Positions 41,361-50,354 of a stretch of 64,000 bases of DNA are shown piece by piece. Below the pieces are notes generated by a model. It was not told the DNA's origin and did not search any database. It saw only the letters and a program-made list of their open reading frames with translations. The stretch spans positions 54,111 through 118,110 of the forward strand of contig NZ_JAJNCT010000004.1 in NCBI RefSeq assembly GCF_021026195.1. The letters run 5' to 3'. The translations under genes were made by a program, and so were the position numbers. The first letter of the stretch is position 1. Every line of letters begins with the position of its first letter. The DNA comes from Comamonas koreensis (lineage in GTDB: Bacteria; Pseudomonadota; Gammaproteobacteria; Burkholderiales; Burkholderiaceae_C).

Positions 41361-44300
41361 ATGTGCAAAACGAAATCCCTGTTTTCTTGGGGAGGGCGAA
41401 GCTTTGCCATTTGTTTTTTCGGGACGTTGAAAGTGTTAAATCCTTATCGGCCTGCGGCGCTGCTCGCCCATATGCGCGGCCGTGTCGCCGTGGCACTGGT
41501 ATGCGGCTATTTGCCTGCGCTGGCCTGCGCGCAGTCGACCGCGTATGACATCTTTGTTAACCACGACGCCTTTGTCGCGCAGACCGGCGTTGTCACTGAA
41601 AACGGCTCGGTCGACGGGCCCGCTGGCGCCGACTTCGTCTACCGGGCCAAGGTCAAGCTCAACGGCGGCAGGGGTGAAGTGGCGAATGTGACACTGGAGC
41701 AGCTGCTGCCGGCCGGTGCGATTTTTGAAGGGATCGTGGCGCCCACCGGTGTGCGCTGCACCGGGCAACTGCCCAAGGTGGGTGAAACCATCAAAGCCAA
41801 TGCGCCGCTCAGCTGCCTGATCGCCAAGGTGACCGCCAGCGACTTTGTCGAAGTGGACTTCCGCGTCAAGCTGCCCAGCGCAGGCACGGCATGGACGGCC
41901 AAGGCATCGGCCACGGGACTGAACAACAAGGATCCAGAGGCGACCAACCACAGCGAGATTGCGCGCACGATCACCGCATACGAGCGTGCCGATCTGGCGG
42001 TGCAGATTCTCTCGCCCGCCGCTGGGGGCAGCTTTACCCAGGGCGATAAGGTGGACTACCAAGTCCAGGTGCGCAACTCCAATTCGCCCTATGCCTTTGT
42101 GCTGAAGGAAGGCGAGAAGGCGGTGGTGCGCTTCCCGCAGCCAGAGGGCACCGAGTTCCAAGGCGGCCCCATTGGTAACGGCTGGGTCTGTAAGCAGGGG
42201 GAAGACACCAGCGCAGGCCAGCCTGTTCCGATGTGGAGCTGCAGCTACACGGTGGCGGCCGGGCAGTCGGTGGCCCGCAACCAGACCCTGCCAACACTCT
42301 CCATCCCGGTGCTGCTCAAGACGGGCGATGGTGATGTGAGCAGTGTTGTCTCCGTCTCCGGTGAAACGGCGACCGGGCAGCTGTTTCTGGATGCCGACCC
42401 GGACAACAACGTCGATGATGTACGCATCCAGGTCCAGCCCAATCTGAACCTGGACATGGCTTTGACCAAACAGGTCAGCCCTACGGTGGTGGACAAGAAG
42501 GCGGACCAGGCCGTACCGGTGACCTACACACTGGTTGCCAAGCGCGTGGCCGGGGAGCTGGTGCCCAAGGATGTGGTGGTCACCGACACCCTGCCTGCCG
42601 GCATCAGCTTTGTGTCTGCCAGCGGTACGGGCTGGACCTGCAACCACAACGCGCAGGTCATCCGCTGCGAATTCAGCGGCACGTTTACGCAGAGCCTGCC
42701 GCCGATTCTGGTCAAGGCCACGGTCGATGTGGCATCGGTCGAAGCGGAAACGGTGCTCAACAACCAAGCCGCCGTGTCGGCCAGCAATGAGCCCGCTGCC
42801 AACGTCACTGACAACAACAAGGCGCAGGCCAGTGTTTTGGTCAGCAACAAGGTCAATCTGGTGATCACCAAGAGCACTTCTGCGTCGGTGATTGCCTCCG
42901 GCCAGCCGTACCAGTATTCGATCAAGATCAAGAACAACGGCCCGCTGGATGTACTGAAAGACCAGACTGTGACGGTGACGGATCAACTCGATGGGCAGCT
43001 GCAGTTCATCGGTGTTCCTGCCAATTCTCCCTGGGCCTGCAGCCCCAAGAGCAGCTTGCCCACCGAGCTGGGCAAGCTGCTGACCTGCACGCTTGGCTCT
43101 GGCATTGCTGCGGGGAAAACATCGGAGCTGCTGCTCAATGTGGTGGCGCATATCGATTCGGCAAACGGCAAGTTTGCGTCCATCGCCAACAGCGCGTCGC
43201 TGACTGGCGTGGCTGGACGCGAAGGCGCAGCCTTCAACCAGATCGTCAACAGCAACAAGGTCAATATCTCCGAGAACAAGGCCGATCTGGCGATCAGCAA
43301 GTCGCCTGCGGTGACGGGGGCGGCGGTCTCGGGCGCCGAGGTGGTCTACACCCTGCGCGTGAAAAACGATGTGCCTGCCAATGCGCAGGGCGAGGACCTG
43401 CAATTGGCCAAGACGGTCACCGTGACCGACACTGTGGGCAACCTGCTGACTGACTACAGCGCTGGCGTGCTGGGTGTGAAGGCCTATGCCAACAAGCGCT
43501 ACCTGACCGCCGAAGTGCAGATGCCAGGGGGCAACGGTGCGGAGTCCGATGCCTGCTCGATCTCGGGCAACAACAACCAGAAATCTGCCACGGTGCGCTG
43601 CAACTTCCGCAATCTGCCTGCCGACCCGACGGCGGAATATGTGGTCACCATCAAGGCACGGCAGTATGTCGATCCCCAAAACGATGGCACGCAGACCAAC
43701 AGCATCGTCAACGTGGCGGCCGTGAGCTCCACCGACACGGCCGAGTTCAACCCGAGCAACAACCGCGCCGAGGCCACTGTCAAGCTGGAGGCGCTGACGG
43801 ACCTGACCGTCACCCAGCAGGCAGCGCCCGAGAAAGCGGCAGCCGCCCAGGCGATCACCTATACGCTGACGGCCAAGAACAGCGGCCCTTCGCAGGCAAG
43901 TGCGGTAAGCATTACCGACACGCTGCCCTTGGGCACCCTGTGGGTGGGATCGGCACCGGCCATCAGCGGCGGCAGCTGCACACTGGGTGGCGGCGCTGCC
44001 TTTGAGGCGGGTCTGCAAATTACCGAAGCCAACCGCACCCTGACCTGCACCTGGAGCGCTCCCGTGGGTGAAAACGCCCAAAAAACGGTCACTTACCAAC
44101 TGCGCTCCGTTGCGCTGGACTACCCAGCCGTGCTGAACAGTGCGGTCGTCGTGGCATCGGTGACCCCTGAGACCGACAAGACCAACAACAGCGCCCGCGA
44201 AACGGTGCCACTGGACCAGCCCCAGGTCGATGTGCTGGTGAACATGCGCCACACCAACGACGGCATCCCGCTGGACACCGGCAACACCCAGTACACGATC

Positions 44301-45686
44301 ACGGTCACCAACAGCGGTGCATCGCAGTCCTATGCCACCGGCGTGCAGATGGTGGATGTGTTCCCGGCGGCGGGATCGACGGCAGACTTCCGCTTTGTGT
44401 CGCTCGACAGCGTCGCATTGGCGAAGGCCGATGCCCGCATCGGTGTGAAGAACTGCACGGCGCCTGCCCCTGGCGCTATTGAAGGCAGGCTGGTTTGCGA
44501 TTTCCCCTGGCTGGCTCCCAACGAGTCGGTGGCGATCAAGTTCACGATGGCGCCAGACGCCCTGCGTGATGGCCGCGCCGTGGGCACCATCAACCACAGC
44601 GCAACCGTGAAGGCAGATGTGGAAGTGCTGGACGGCATCGATGTCAGCAAGAACAACCAGACGGCTGACCGCACCTCCACCTACGACCCGGCACAGCTCT
44701 CTCCTGATGAGCTGGACAAGCTGCGCTATGTGGATCTGTCGCTGACCAAGACCAGCGCGACGACGGGTGCCGTGGATGTGGGCGATCTGATCAGCTACAT
44801 CCTGACGGTGAAGAACGAGGAAGACCCGGCCGCCAATCCGCGCAATGACCTGGTGAACGGCCAGGCGGTGGTCATCGATGTGCTGCCAGAAGGCCTGGCG
44901 CTGGAAGGCGCAGCCCCCGCCGGCTGCGGCTATGACCCGGCCACGCGCGCCTTGCGTTGCGAAATCACGTCGCTCAATGCCGGTGAAACGCGGGATTTCC
45001 GTTTCAGCGCCAAGCTGCTGTCGCGCGCAGATGGGCAGACCAGCATCGTCAATACCGCCACGCTGACCAGCCCAGGCGATACCGACGAGACCAACAACGA
45101 CAGCCGCAACGAGACGCCGCTGGCTCTGGTGGACCTGGCGCTGACCAAAACGGTGGACAAGGCCCAGGCCGCCCCAGGCGACGCGCTGACCTACAGCTTG
45201 ACGGTTGTTAACAACGGTCCGGCCGCTAGCCGCGAAGCCAGCGTGACCGATGTCTTGCCCCAGGGCTTGGTCTTTGTGCAAGCGTCACCGGCCTGCCGCT
45301 TTGACGAAGGCAGCCGCACGCTCAGCTGCGCGCTGGAGCCGCTGGCCGTGGGCGCGTCCGTCGCATTGACGGTGGAGACCACCGTGGATGCCGCGCTGCA
45401 AGGCCCGGCCAGCCTGGTCAATACCGCTGTGGTGGAACTGCCCGGCGATAGCGACCCCGGCAACAACCACAGCTCGGCCACCACCACGGTTCCCGGTAAG
45501 GACAGCGGCGGCGAAGACCGCCCGGGCGAGCCGACACCGGTTCCGGATCCTGAGCCCGACCCCGAACCCCAGCCTGAGCACGTGCCTGTCGCGGTGCCCA
45601 CCCTGGCCCCGGCTTCCGTCCTGCTATTGGCCTTGGTAATGGCGGGCCTGGCGGCCCTGCGACTGGGACGCCGTAAAAACTATTGA
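41361..45686 (+). CDS. Giant multi-DUF11 secreted protein with VPTL exosortase H signal
   Basis: A 1,441-residue surface protein. About nine DUF11-like beta domains follow one another; most open with a D-L-x-x-T/S-K motif (LDMALTKQ, VNLVITKS, ADLAISKS, VDLSLTKT, VDLALTKT). Each has the TDTLPxG-type strand (TDTLPAGISFVSASGTGW, DVLPQGLVFVQASP). A proline-rich spacer (PVPDPEPDPEPQPE) leads to the sorting signal VAVPTLAPASVLLLALVMAG, then LAALRLGRRKN: a VPTL motif, a membrane segment and a basic end, as in IPTL-CTERM proteins. The start is uncertain among ATG 41361, GTG 41433 and ATG 41472; all keep the signal peptide (VAVALVCGYLPALACA). It lies directly before xrtH, separated by a terminator. 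It is probably an adhesin or matrix protein sorted by XrtH. Confidence 0.88.
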   Translation: MCKTKSLFSWGGRSFAICFFGTLKVLNPYRPAALLAHMRGRVAVALVCGYLPALACAQSTAYDIFVNHDAFVAQTGVVTENGSVDGPAGADFVYRAKVKLNGGRGEVANVTLEQLLPAGAIFEGIVAPTGVRCTGQLPKVGETIKANAPLSCLIAKVTASDFVEVDFRVKLPSAGTAWTAKASATGLNNKDPEATNHSEIARTITAYERADLAVQILSPAAGGSFTQGDKVDYQVQVRNSNSPYAFVLKEGEKAVVRFPQPEGTEFQGGPIGNGWVCKQGEDTSAGQPVPMWSCSYTVAAGQSVARNQTLPTLSIPVLLKTGDGDVSSVVSVSGETATGQLFLDADPDNNVDDVRIQVQPNLNLDMALTKQVSPTVVDKKADQAVPVTYTLVAKRVAGELVPKDVVVTDTLPAGISFVSASGTGWTCNHNAQVIRCEFSGTFTQSLPPILVKATVDVASVEAETVLNNQAAVSASNEPAANVTDNNKAQASVLVSNKVNLVITKSTSASVIASGQPYQYSIKIKNNGPLDVLKDQTVTVTDQLDGQLQFIGVPANSPWACSPKSSLPTELGKLLTCTLGSGIAAGKTSELLLNVVAHIDSANGKFASIANSASLTGVAGREGAAFNQIVNSNKVNISENKADLAISKSPAVTGAAVSGAEVVYTLRVKNDVPANAQGEDLQLAKTVTVTDTVGNLLTDYSAGVLGVKAYANKRYLTAEVQMPGGNGAESDACSISGNNNQKSATVRCNFRNLPADPTAEYVVTIKARQYVDPQNDGTQTNSIVNVAAVSSTDTAEFNPSNNRAEATVKLEALTDLTVTQQAAPEKAAAAQAITYTLTAKNSGPSQASAVSITDTLPLGTLWVGSAPAISGGSCTLGGGAAFEAGLQITEANRTLTCTWSAPVGENAQKTVTYQLRSVALDYPAVLNSAVVVASVTPETDKTNNSARETVPLDQPQVDVLVNMRHTNDGIPLDTGNTQYTITVTNSGASQSYATGVQMVDVFPAAGSTADFRFVSLDSVALAKADARIGVKNCTAPAPGAIEGRLVCDFPWLAPNESVAIKFTMAPDALRDGRAVGTINHSATVKADVEVLDGIDVSKNNQTADRTSTYDPAQLSPDELDKLRYVDLSLTKTSATTGAVDVGDLISYILTVKNEEDPAANPRNDLVNGQAVVIDVLPEGLALEGAAPAGCGYDPATRALRCEITSLNAGETRDFRFSAKLLSRADGQTSIVNTATLTSPGDTDETNNDSRNETPLALVDLALTKTVDKAQAAPGDALTYSLTVVNNGPAASREASVTDVLPQGLVFVQASPACRFDEGSRTLSCALEPLAVGASVALTVETTVDAALQGPASLVNTAVVELPGDSDPGNNHSSATTTVPGKDSGGEDRPGEPTPVPDPEPDPEPQPEHVPVAVPTLAPASVLLLALVMAGLAALRLGRRKNY

Positions 45687-45710
45687 GATTATCAATAGCT
45701 CTATATATAT

Positions 45711-45739
45711 AGCCGCGCATTCCCTTGCGCGGCTTTTTT
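45711..45739 (+). terminator. Terminator between DUF11 gene and xrtH
   Basis: AGCCGCGC and GCGCGGCT form a perfect stem with an 8-base loop and a run of T. An additional inverted repeat, CTATTGA/TCAATAG (45680-45698), overlaps the stop codon just before it. Confidence 0.92.
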
Positions 45740-45853
45740 GCGTGGGGGATTCGCCGCACGTACACCAGTTGTTGACAGAGGCATTTCCCCCGGTCAGAAC
45801 TTTAACGGCTATATTTGCTCCTACGTCCACTTCGACGACAGCAGGCACTCACC

Positions 45854-46405
45854 ATGGTTCGCTTCTTTTTTGTATTTCTAGGGCTTCAGCTCACATTGTT
45901 CGGTCTCAATATGCTGAGCTGGGTGCAAAAGCACCTGGTCGAGCCCTGGACCGCGATGCTGGCGCAGATCTGCGCCTTTTTGGTGACCTGGTTCGACAAG
46001 TCGGCCGTGGCAGAAGGCAAGGTGCTGTGGAACCATGCGACCAACTTTGGCGTGTCCATCGAGGCTGGCTGCAATGGCATTGAGGCCTGCATTGTGTTGT
46101 TTGCGGCCATCATGGCCTTCCCGTCGAGCTGGCGCCACAAGATGATCGGCCTGGTGCTGGGCTTTATTGCGGTGCAGGCAGTCAATATCGTGCGCGTGAT
46201 CAGCCTGTTTTACCTGGGCCAGTGGAACATGTCGGCCTTCAATTTTGCCCACGAATACCTGTGGCAGGCGCTGATCATGCTGGACGTGCTGGTGGTCTGG
46301 CTGGTCTGGGTGCGTGCCGGCCAGCGTGCCAAGCGCGCCGAGGATGGCACGGACGCCCCGCCGCCTTCGGGCTCAGGGGCGGGCCCGGCACTGGCCGCCG
46401 CCTGA
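45854..46405 (+). CDS. xrtH: Exosortase H
   Basis: A 183-residue polytopic membrane cysteine protease/transpeptidase of the exosortase family. The three catalytic positions are visible: C73 in SIEAGCNGIEAC, R114 in NIVRVISLFYLG and H133 in FNFAHEYLWQAL. It is short, as is typical of XrtH, which processes proteins with IPTLxxWG-type C-terminal signals after export. The start ATG 45854 is in frame with a good first membrane segment (FFFVFLGLQLTLFGLNML). A TTGACA hexamer at 45772-45777 suggests a separate promoter after the DUF11 terminator. The C-terminal tail (ADGTDAPPPSG-like) is cytoplasmic and non-conserved. Confidence 0.93.
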   Translation: MVRFFFVFLGLQLTLFGLNMLSWVQKHLVEPWTAMLAQICAFLVTWFDKSAVAEGKVLWNHATNFGVSIEAGCNGIEACIVLFAAIMAFPSSWRHKMIGLVLGFIAVQAVNIVRVISLFYLGQWNMSAFNFAHEYLWQALIMLDVLVVWLVWVRAGQRAKRAEDGTDAPPPSGSGAGPALAAA

Positions 46406-46413
46406 TCTGAACC

Positions 46414-46444
46414 AGCCAGCAGTGTGCGCACTGCTGGCTTTTTT
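46414..46444 (+). terminator. Terminator after xrtH
   Basis: AGCCAGCAGTG and CACTGCTGGCT form a perfect 11-bp stem with the tetraloop TGCG, followed by six T. Confidence 0.95.
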
Positions 46445-46501
46445 CCATAGGCACACGAAAAAGCACACAGCCCCCAGAAGGGCGGATACAGAGGAAGTGG
46501 G

Positions 46502-47230
46502 ATGAAGCGCCTGAACCCGATACAACGATTTGCGCTGCTGGCCTTTGCAGGCATCATCGTGCTGACCACCTTGTGGGTGCAGCTGTCGCCGTGGATGAGT
46601 TACCCGGTGGCGGTGATCTCCAAGGAAAGCCTGCAGGACCTGGCAGCAGGCTGGGTCAAGCAGGTGCACATTGCGCCCGGCAAGATCGAGGTGGATACCT
46701 CGGTCGGCGTGGCCAATGCCAATACCGGTGGCCGCTGGGCAGAGATTTCGGTCGATGGCGACCCAGGCCGCTATGCCTACGGCTTTCCGATCTTTTTGGC
46801 GCTGCTGCTGGCTGCCTGGCGCAAAGGCCGCATCTGGCGCGCTGTTCTCGGTTATGTGATCCTGCTGCCGTTCCAGGCATTCAGCATCTGCACCAGTCTG
46901 CTGATGCAGATGGTGCTGGCCACCAACATCGATCTGCGCCTGCTCAAGATTTCGCAGACCCAGCTGGATTTGCTGGCCTATGGCTACCAGTTGGGCAGCC
47001 TGGTGCTGCCGACCCTGGTGCCGTTTTTGCTGTGGTTGTGGCTGGACCGCCAGTTTGTCAACGAAGTGCTGGTCGAGGCCTGGAAGAAGAACATCCAGCC
47101 CAAGCTGGTGCCGCGCCCCACCGTGGTGCGGCCACCGCCGCCACCTCCACCCGAGCAGGTGATCCGCCCGGCTGAGAGCGGGCCCGAGATCTCGCACGAG
47201 ATCAGCATCACCCTGCCACCGCGCAAATAA
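46502..47230 (+). CDS. Exosortase H-associated membrane protein
   Basis: A 242-residue inner-membrane protein that matches the conserved partner usually encoded beside xrtH. It has a first membrane segment FALLAFAGIIVLTTLWV, a periplasmic loop with SYPVAVISKESLQDLAAGWV and KIEVDTSVG, and several later membrane segments (YGFPIFLALLLAAW, VLGYVILLPFQAFSIC). The C-terminal tail is proline-rich (RPPPPPPPEQVIRP). GAGGAAG precedes ATG 46502 by five bases. Its biochemical role in sorting is unknown. It is separated from xrtH by a strong terminator, so it may be transcribed independently or by read-through. Confidence 0.88.
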   Translation: MKRLNPIQRFALLAFAGIIVLTTLWVQLSPWMSYPVAVISKESLQDLAAGWVKQVHIAPGKIEVDTSVGVANANTGGRWAEISVDGDPGRYAYGFPIFLALLLAAWRKGRIWRAVLGYVILLPFQAFSICTSLLMQMVLATNIDLRLLKISQTQLDLLAYGYQLGSLVLPTLVPFLLWLWLDRQFVNEVLVEAWKKNIQPKLVPRPTVVRPPPPPPPEQVIRPAESGPEISHEISITLPPRK

Positions 47231-47231
47231 G

Positions 47232-48443
47232 CTAGCTCTTATTGCCGGGGGCCGGCACTTGCGTGCGCCAGGTGGCCAGCGCCAACGCCGTGGCCAGCAG
47301 TGCAAAAACGGCGCAGAATGCCAGCAGCGCGCGTGACAGGCCCACCTGGTCCGACAGCCAGCCAATCCCCAGGATGGGCAGGATCGTGCCCACATAGCCG
47401 ATGACCAGATAGGTGGCCAGCAGGCCGGCCCGGTTGTCGGCCCGTGCCACCTTGTTGACCACCGAGATGCCGCCCAGGTTGCACAGGCCATGGCCGAGTG
47501 CCGCAGTCAGCACGCAGAGCAGAAACACCGCCGCCGAGCTGGCAAACACATTGACGATCAGCAGCAGATTGCACAGCGCCAGCGCTGCATAGCCGGTGAT
47601 CAGCACCTTGCGGGTGACAAAGCCCTTGGCGGCATACTGCGTGGCGGCCGACAGCAGCAGGATCAGGCCGATCGATGGCCCGCTGATCGCCGGGCCATGC
47701 CAGGGCAGCATGCTTTGCATGAAGCTGGGTGCGAGCGATGCAAACAGGCTGAACATGCCAAAGGCACAGAAGGCGCCCATGGCGGCCAGGCCGTAGCGGC
47801 GCAGCGCTGTACGTTCGGGGAAGGTCAGGCGCGGCATCAGCTGGCACAGGCCAAAACTGCTGCTGGCTGGCGCGGGCTGCAAATGGGCCGGCAGCTGCAC
47901 CTGGAACAGCGAATAAATCGCCAAGGCGCTCAGCAGCAGCGACGGCAGATAGGCGCTGCGCAGCGGAAAGGGCGCCCATTGCGCCACCAGGCCACCGACG
48001 ATGGGCCCCAGGCCAAAACCAAAGGCAATCGTCAGGCTGGTGGTGGCAGCGGCCCGCTGCGTGTCACCGCTGGTGTTGAGCTGGGTCAGCCCCAGCGAGG
48101 CCGAGGTCGTGATCATCCCCGAGGCCAGGCCAATGATGATGCGGCTCAGGCCAAACACCTGCATGTTCCAGGCCAGCGCCGACAGCAGCACGCCGCCGCT
48201 CATCAGTATCACCCCCGCCCGCAGCACCTTGAAAAAGCCATAGCGCGTCGTGATCGCGCCCAGCAGCATCAGGCTGGTGAGCGCTGCGGCCATGTACAGC
48301 ACAAACACCTGGGTGATGGCGCTGGGCGGCAGCTGCCACTGCGCCTGGTACAGCGGGTAGAGCGGGCTGGCCAGCGCCGTGCCCATGACGCCGACGCACA
48401 TCGAGAAGCACACCCAGAAATAGGGCGGCCATTGGTATTTCAT
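47232..48443 (-). CDS. MFS transporter
   Basis: A 403-residue major facilitator with 12 membrane segments. The N-terminal half contains ASPLYPLYQAQWQLPPSAI and the loop-2 region TRYGFFKVLRAGV; the C-terminal half contains AKGFVTRKVLITGYAAL. The profile fits drug- or metabolite-efflux MFS proteins; the substrate is unknown. The stop lies one base after the convergent XrtH partner gene. No regulator adjoins it. Confidence 0.88.
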   Translation of the reverse strand: MKYQWPPYFWVCFSMCVGVMGTALASPLYPLYQAQWQLPPSAITQVFVLYMAAALTSLMLLGAITTRYGFFKVLRAGVILMSGGVLLSALAWNMQVFGLSRIIIGLASGMITTSASLGLTQLNTSGDTQRAAATTSLTIAFGFGLGPIVGGLVAQWAPFPLRSAYLPSLLLSALAIYSLFQVQLPAHLQPAPASSSFGLCQLMPRLTFPERTALRRYGLAAMGAFCAFGMFSLFASLAPSFMQSMLPWHGPAISGPSIGLILLLSAATQYAAKGFVTRKVLITGYAALALCNLLLIVNVFASSAAVFLLCVLTAALGHGLCNLGGISVVNKVARADNRAGLLATYLVIGYVGTILPILGIGWLSDQVGLSRALLAFCAVFALLATALALATWRTQVPAPGNKS

Positions 48444-48660
48444 GATCAGAACTTGGAGCGGGGCTGCGGTGGCAGCAGCAGGCCAGCGGCGGATGGCGGC
48501 TGGTCAGGGAGGAGTGGTGGGCTGGATTGTAGGGAGAGGCGCTGGCCATGGCGCAGGCCCGCTCAGGAGCCCATGGCCTGGCGTCGGACATCGGCCTGCC
48601 GTGGCCCTGTGAATATCCTTGTAGTCAAGGTTGGTGTGGCCATCGCTGTTAAAAATAGCC

Positions 48661-49176
48661 ATGACCCGAATGCCTGCCATGCCCTTTTTCCTCCCCCGCC
48701 ATCGCCGTGCGGCGGCCGCCGTCGCCATTGCCGCTGCGTCCTTCGCTGCGCTGACTGCCTGCTCACCCTATGTGGGCGTTGGCGTGCCGGTGGGCCCCTT
48801 CTCGGTGGGCGTCGGTGTAGGCAGTGGCGGTGTCAGCGCCGGGGTGGGCACAGGCGTCGGCCCCGTCGGTGTGGGTGTGGGGGTCAACCAGCGCGGCCAG
48901 GTGACCGGCAATGCGGGTGTCGGCGTAGGCACCTCCGTCGGTGGTGCGAATGTGGGCGTGGGTGTGGGCACCGGCACGGTGTTGTATGACCCCGCTGCGC
49001 CCGTGGCGCCTGCATCGGCCCCCGCAACGGCGCCGGACTATACACCGTCCGCACAGCCCGGCGTGGTCGTACCAGGGGTGGTCAACCCACCCACGGGCGA
49101 GCATGACGCCAACCTGCAGTGGCGCGGCGCTGACGGCCAGCTGGTGCCGGATTGCCGCTTGAACAACCGCTGTTAA
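48661..49176 (+). CDS. VG-repeat putative lipoprotein
   Basis: A 171-residue secreted protein. A signal peptide ends in LTAC (AAAASFAALTAC in part), a plausible lipobox. The mature region is a run of valine-glycine repeats (VGVGVPVGPFSVGVGVG, VGVGVGVNQRGQ, NVGVGVGTG) of about 75 residues, then a proline/alanine linker and a compact end with GEHDANLQWRGADGQLVPDC and LNNRC, perhaps disulfide-bonded. Starts at 48661, 48670 and 48679 are all possible; 48661 is shown. Function is not recognised; similar VG-rich lipoproteins are common and unstudied in the order. Confidence 0.72.
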   Translation: MTRMPAMPFFLPRHRRAAAAVAIAAASFAALTACSPYVGVGVPVGPFSVGVGVGSGGVSAGVGTGVGPVGVGVGVNQRGQVTGNAGVGVGTSVGGANVGVGVGTGTVLYDPAAPVAPASAPATAPDYTPSAQPGVVVPGVVNPPTGEHDANLQWRGADGQLVPDCRLNNRC

Positions 49177-49183
49177 CCGATTC

Positions 49184-50236
49184 TTAAACGTACAGCGGCG
49201 GCTCGTCCATCGCGATGCGCTGGGCCTGCAGCAGCTGCGTCTGCTCCTGCCAGTAGGCCTCGCTGCCAAACCAGGGGAAATGGATCGGGAAGATCGGGTC
49301 GTCAAAACGCCGTGCCAGCCAGGCGCTGTAGTGGATCAGGCGCAGGGTGCGCAGCGGCTCGATCAGCACCAGCTCGCGCCGGTCAAACGGGCGGAACTGC
49401 TCATAGCCTTCCACCAGGGTCGACAGCTGCGCGCTTTGCTGACGGCGGTCGCCTGACAGCAGCATCCACAGGTCCTGCACAGCGGGGCCGCTGCGCGTGT
49501 CATCCAGATCGACAAAATGCGGGCCGCCGCCCTGGTTCTCAGGCGGCACCCACAGCACATTGCCCGGGTGGCAGTCGCCATGCAGGCGCAGGCTGCGAAA
49601 GCTGCCTGCGGCAAAGTGGCCGGTCGCGCTGCCCGGGTCGATGATCTCGCAGATCTTGTCGGTGGCGCGGCGGCAGGCATCGCTCCAGGCGCTGCGCTGG
49701 CCGGGCGGGATGGCGCCGTGCGCCATCAGCCAGTCATGGGGTTCGCGGGCAAAGTCCTGGGCGTTGATGCTGGGGCGGTGCGCAAAGGGCTGGGCTTCGC
49801 CCACGGTGTGGATGCGGGCCAGAAAGCGGCCGACCCATTCGAGCACTTCCCAATCGTCCAGATCGGGCTGGCGTCCGCCTCGCCACGGCGATACCGAGAA
49901 ACGAAAACCGCCATGCTGCAGCAGGCTGTGGCCGCCCAGCTGCAAAGGTGCCACCACGGGCACTTCGGCATCGGCCAGTTGCTGGGAGAAATGGTGTTCT
50001 TCGGCAATGGCCGCATCGCTCCAGCGCCCCGGGCGGTAGAACTTGCAGACCACCTTGCTGCCGTCTTCCAGCCAGACCTGGTAGACGCGGTTCTCATACG
50101 AGGACAGCGGATTGAGGCGGCCATCACCCCACAGGCCTACCGATGCCAGTGCATCGAGCACCAGATCGGGCGTGAGTGCGGCATAGGCATGTTCCTGCTG
50201 CGGGCTGCTGGGCGGGTAGTCGTCGTTGTCGTGCAT
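49184..50236 (-). CDS. srkA: Stress response serine/threonine protein kinase (YihE/SrkA)
   Basis: A 350-residue cytoplasmic kinase of the APH fold, which counteracts stress-induced programmed death in E. coli. Visible features are the N-lobe GDGRLNPLSSYENRVYQVW, K in SKVVCKFYRPGRWS, the catalytic loop LHGDCHPGNVLW and the metal-binding FVDLDDTRSGPAVQDLW. SrkA-specific GRWSDAAIAEEHHF and RLIHYSAWLARRFDDPIFP are also there. The length is normal. It lies downstream of ohr on the same strand, after its terminator, so redox and stress genes are grouped. Confidence 0.95.
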   Translation of the reverse strand: MHDNDDYPPSSPQQEHAYAALTPDLVLDALASVGLWGDGRLNPLSSYENRVYQVWLEDGSKVVCKFYRPGRWSDAAIAEEHHFSQQLADAEVPVVAPLQLGGHSLLQHGGFRFSVSPWRGGRQPDLDDWEVLEWVGRFLARIHTVGEAQPFAHRPSINAQDFAREPHDWLMAHGAIPPGQRSAWSDACRRATDKICEIIDPGSATGHFAAGSFRSLRLHGDCHPGNVLWVPPENQGGGPHFVDLDDTRSGPAVQDLWMLLSGDRRQQSAQLSTLVEGYEQFRPFDRRELVLIEPLRTLRLIHYSAWLARRFDDPIFPIHFPWFGSEAYWQEQTQLLQAQRIAMDEPPLYV

Positions 50237-50286
50237 CCTGCCATTGTGCGCCTATCTTGTGTCGCCCGTTTTGACCAAAGGGGCGC

Positions 50287-50320
50287 AAAAAAAGCCGGGC
50301 ATGCAAGGCATGCACCGGCT
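50287..50320 (-). terminator. Terminator of ohr
   Basis: On the minus strand AGCCGG and CCGGCT enclose a 16-base stretch with two GCATGC words and are followed by seven T. Confidence 0.8.
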
Positions 50321-50354
50321 GTACTGGAGAGGGTCAATCGTTGCGCAGCGTGGC

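Noticed and set aside
41436..45281. A very long open frame (about 1,280 codons) on the minus strand opposite the multi-DUF11 gene
   Set aside because: Its composition (H, Q, R, G rich) has no protein family character, and it mirrors the codon phase of the well-supported plus-strand gene. High G+C makes such antisense frames common.
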